5,489 nt of DNA from Alphaproteobacteria bacterium (GTDB lineage Bacteria; Pseudomonadota; Alphaproteobacteria; Rhodobacterales; Rhodobacteraceae). The notes below the pieces were generated by a model. The model saw only the letters and a program-made list of their open reading frames with translations. It did not search any database and was not told the origin of the DNA. This document shows positions 4,760-5,489 of this stretch, one piece after another. The position numbers and the translations under genes are program-made. How positions within the stretch are numbered: the stretch's first letter is position 1; every line of letters begins with the position of its first letter. The stretch covers positions 1 to 5,489 of the forward strand of contig RFKM01000102.1 in NCBI GenBank assembly GCA_003694465.1. The letters are read 5' to 3'.

Positions 4760-5489
4760 ATGAAATTCCTTGGACTCACTCCGAAGGACACGCGCTTTCT
4801 GATCATCGTGATCCTGCTGACGCTGTTCACGCCGATCATCCTGCAACCCTTCCCCGAAGGCTCGGCGATGGCGCAGTTCAACGCCGGCTACCCGGACCTG
4901 ATGCAGCGCTTCGCGATCTTCGGCATCTTCGCCATCGGCTTCAACATCCTGTTCGGCCTGACCGGCTATCTCTCCTTCGGTCATGCCGCCTTCCTCGGGG
5001 TCGGCTCCTACACCGTGGTCTGGATGTACAAGCTGCTCGATTACAACGTGATCTGGGGCCTGCCGCTGGCGATCGTCACCTCGGGGCTGTTCGCGCTGCT
5101 CATCGGCTATGTCTCGCTGCGCCGGTCGGGGATCTACTTCTCGATCCTGACGCTGGCCTTCGCGCAGATGTCCTACAACCTCGCCTATTCGGTGCTCACC
5201 CCGATCACCAACGGCGAGACCGGGCTTCAGGTCTACGGGAACGACGCCCAGATCCTGCTCGGCCCCAACGAGCCCGACAGCCCGCACTTCTTCGGGCTGG
5301 TGATGAACCAGAGCCACCAGCTCAACATCGGCGGATGGCAGTTCACCTTCAACAACGGCTATTACTTCACCGCCATCATCGCCATCGTGGTGTTCTACAT
5401 CTCGCTGCGGATCTTCCGCTCGCCCTTCGGGCTGATGCTGAAGGCGATCAAGACCAACCAGACCCGGCTCAACTATACCGGCGTCAACA
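4760..5489 (+). CDS. LivM-type inner-membrane permease of the ABC transporter, N-terminal part (cut by window end)
   Basis: The 243 visible residues begin [16 protein letters not shown] and stay open to the window end. LivM family signatures are clear: [20 protein letters not shown] (60-79) then [23 protein letters not shown] (121-137), NGETGL (151-156) in place of the usual TNGSDGL-like motif, and [20 protein letters not shown] (221-240), the start of the ATPase-contact loop. Hydrophobic segments lie near 12-30, 50-72, 73-90, 97-119, 122-146 and 202-218. The stretch between NGETGL and residue 202 is a long polar periplasmic loop ([20 protein letters not shown] and onward). With the LivH-type protein it should form the heterodimeric channel. 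About 100 or more residues are missing at the right edge, where LivG- and LivF-type ATPase genes are expected. The substrate is not readable from this part. Confidence 0.92.
   Translation, partial: MKFLGLTPKDTRFLIIVILLTLFTPIILQPFPEGSAMAQFNAGYPDLMQRFAIFGIFAIGFNILFGLTGYLSFGHAAFLGVGSYTVVWMYKLLDYNVIWGLPLAIVTSGLFALLIGYVSLRRSGIYFSILTLAFAQMSYNLAYSVLTPITNGETGLQVYGNDAQILLGPNEPDSPHFFGLVMNQSHQLNIGGWQFTFNNGYYFTAIIAIVVFYISLRIFRSPFGLMLKAIKTNQTRLNYTGVN

Noticed and set aside
3556..4881. 441-codon open frame on the minus strand opposite the permease genes
   Set aside because: Its composition (runs of Glu, His, Asp, Gln, Arg) is typical of the reverse reading of hydrophobic GC-rich codons. It crosses two genes and their junction and has no recognisable domain.
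4706..5317. 203-codon open frame on the minus strand opposite the LivM-type gene
   Set aside because: It has the same kind of charged, low-complexity antisense translation, while the plus strand has clear LivM signatures.
1..5489. CRISPR array, insertion sequence, tRNA, rRNA or attachment site
   Set aside because: I see no regularly spaced long repeats, transposase motifs, terminal inverted repeats, or cloverleaf or rRNA signatures on either strand.

Overview
The window is very GC-rich. Its coding style, a Tat-exported solute-binding protein and an ScfR-like regulator all suggest an alphaproteobacterium, most likely of the Rhodobacterales (Rhodobacter/Paracoccus-like). This placement rests on sequence style and protein families, not on a database match. 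Two gene blocks diverge from one AT-rich control region at about 2066-2279.

Left block, minus strand, read from right to left. (1) A 441-residue XRE-type helix-turn-helix regulator of the short-chain fatty acyl-CoA regulator (ScfR/DUF2083-like) group, 740-2065. (2) A 121-residue stand-alone receiver (CheY-like response regulator), 259-624, with its own candidate promoter. (3) The start of a small two-helix membrane protein, 1-256, which runs off the window two bases after the receiver gene.

Right block, plus strand. (1) A Tat-exported periplasmic solute-binding protein of the branched-chain amino acid/amide/organic acid type, 2280-3626. (2) An intercistronic stretch with two strong hairpins. 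(3) A LivH-type permease, 3724-4755. (4) A LivM-type permease, 4760-5489, cut by the window end. The two ATPases of such a transporter are expected just beyond the right edge.

How they may work together (inference): the divergent ScfR-like regulator probably senses an acyl-CoA made from the imported compound and controls the transporter, so the substrate may be a carboxylate or acyl compound rather than an amino acid. The linked receiver suggests a two-component input whose kinase lies outside the window. The most unusual point is a stretch in the regulator, residues about 138-192, that looks like the phosphoacceptor helical hairpin (DHp/HisKA) of histidine kinases but has no ATPase domain. 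It could be a docking site for the neighbouring receiver. The control region itself is dense: four A(A/T)TTGT half-sites, three of them 18 bases apart, a 15-base dyad over a candidate -10 box, and two further abutting leader hairpins, one with a Shine-Dalgarno-like loop.
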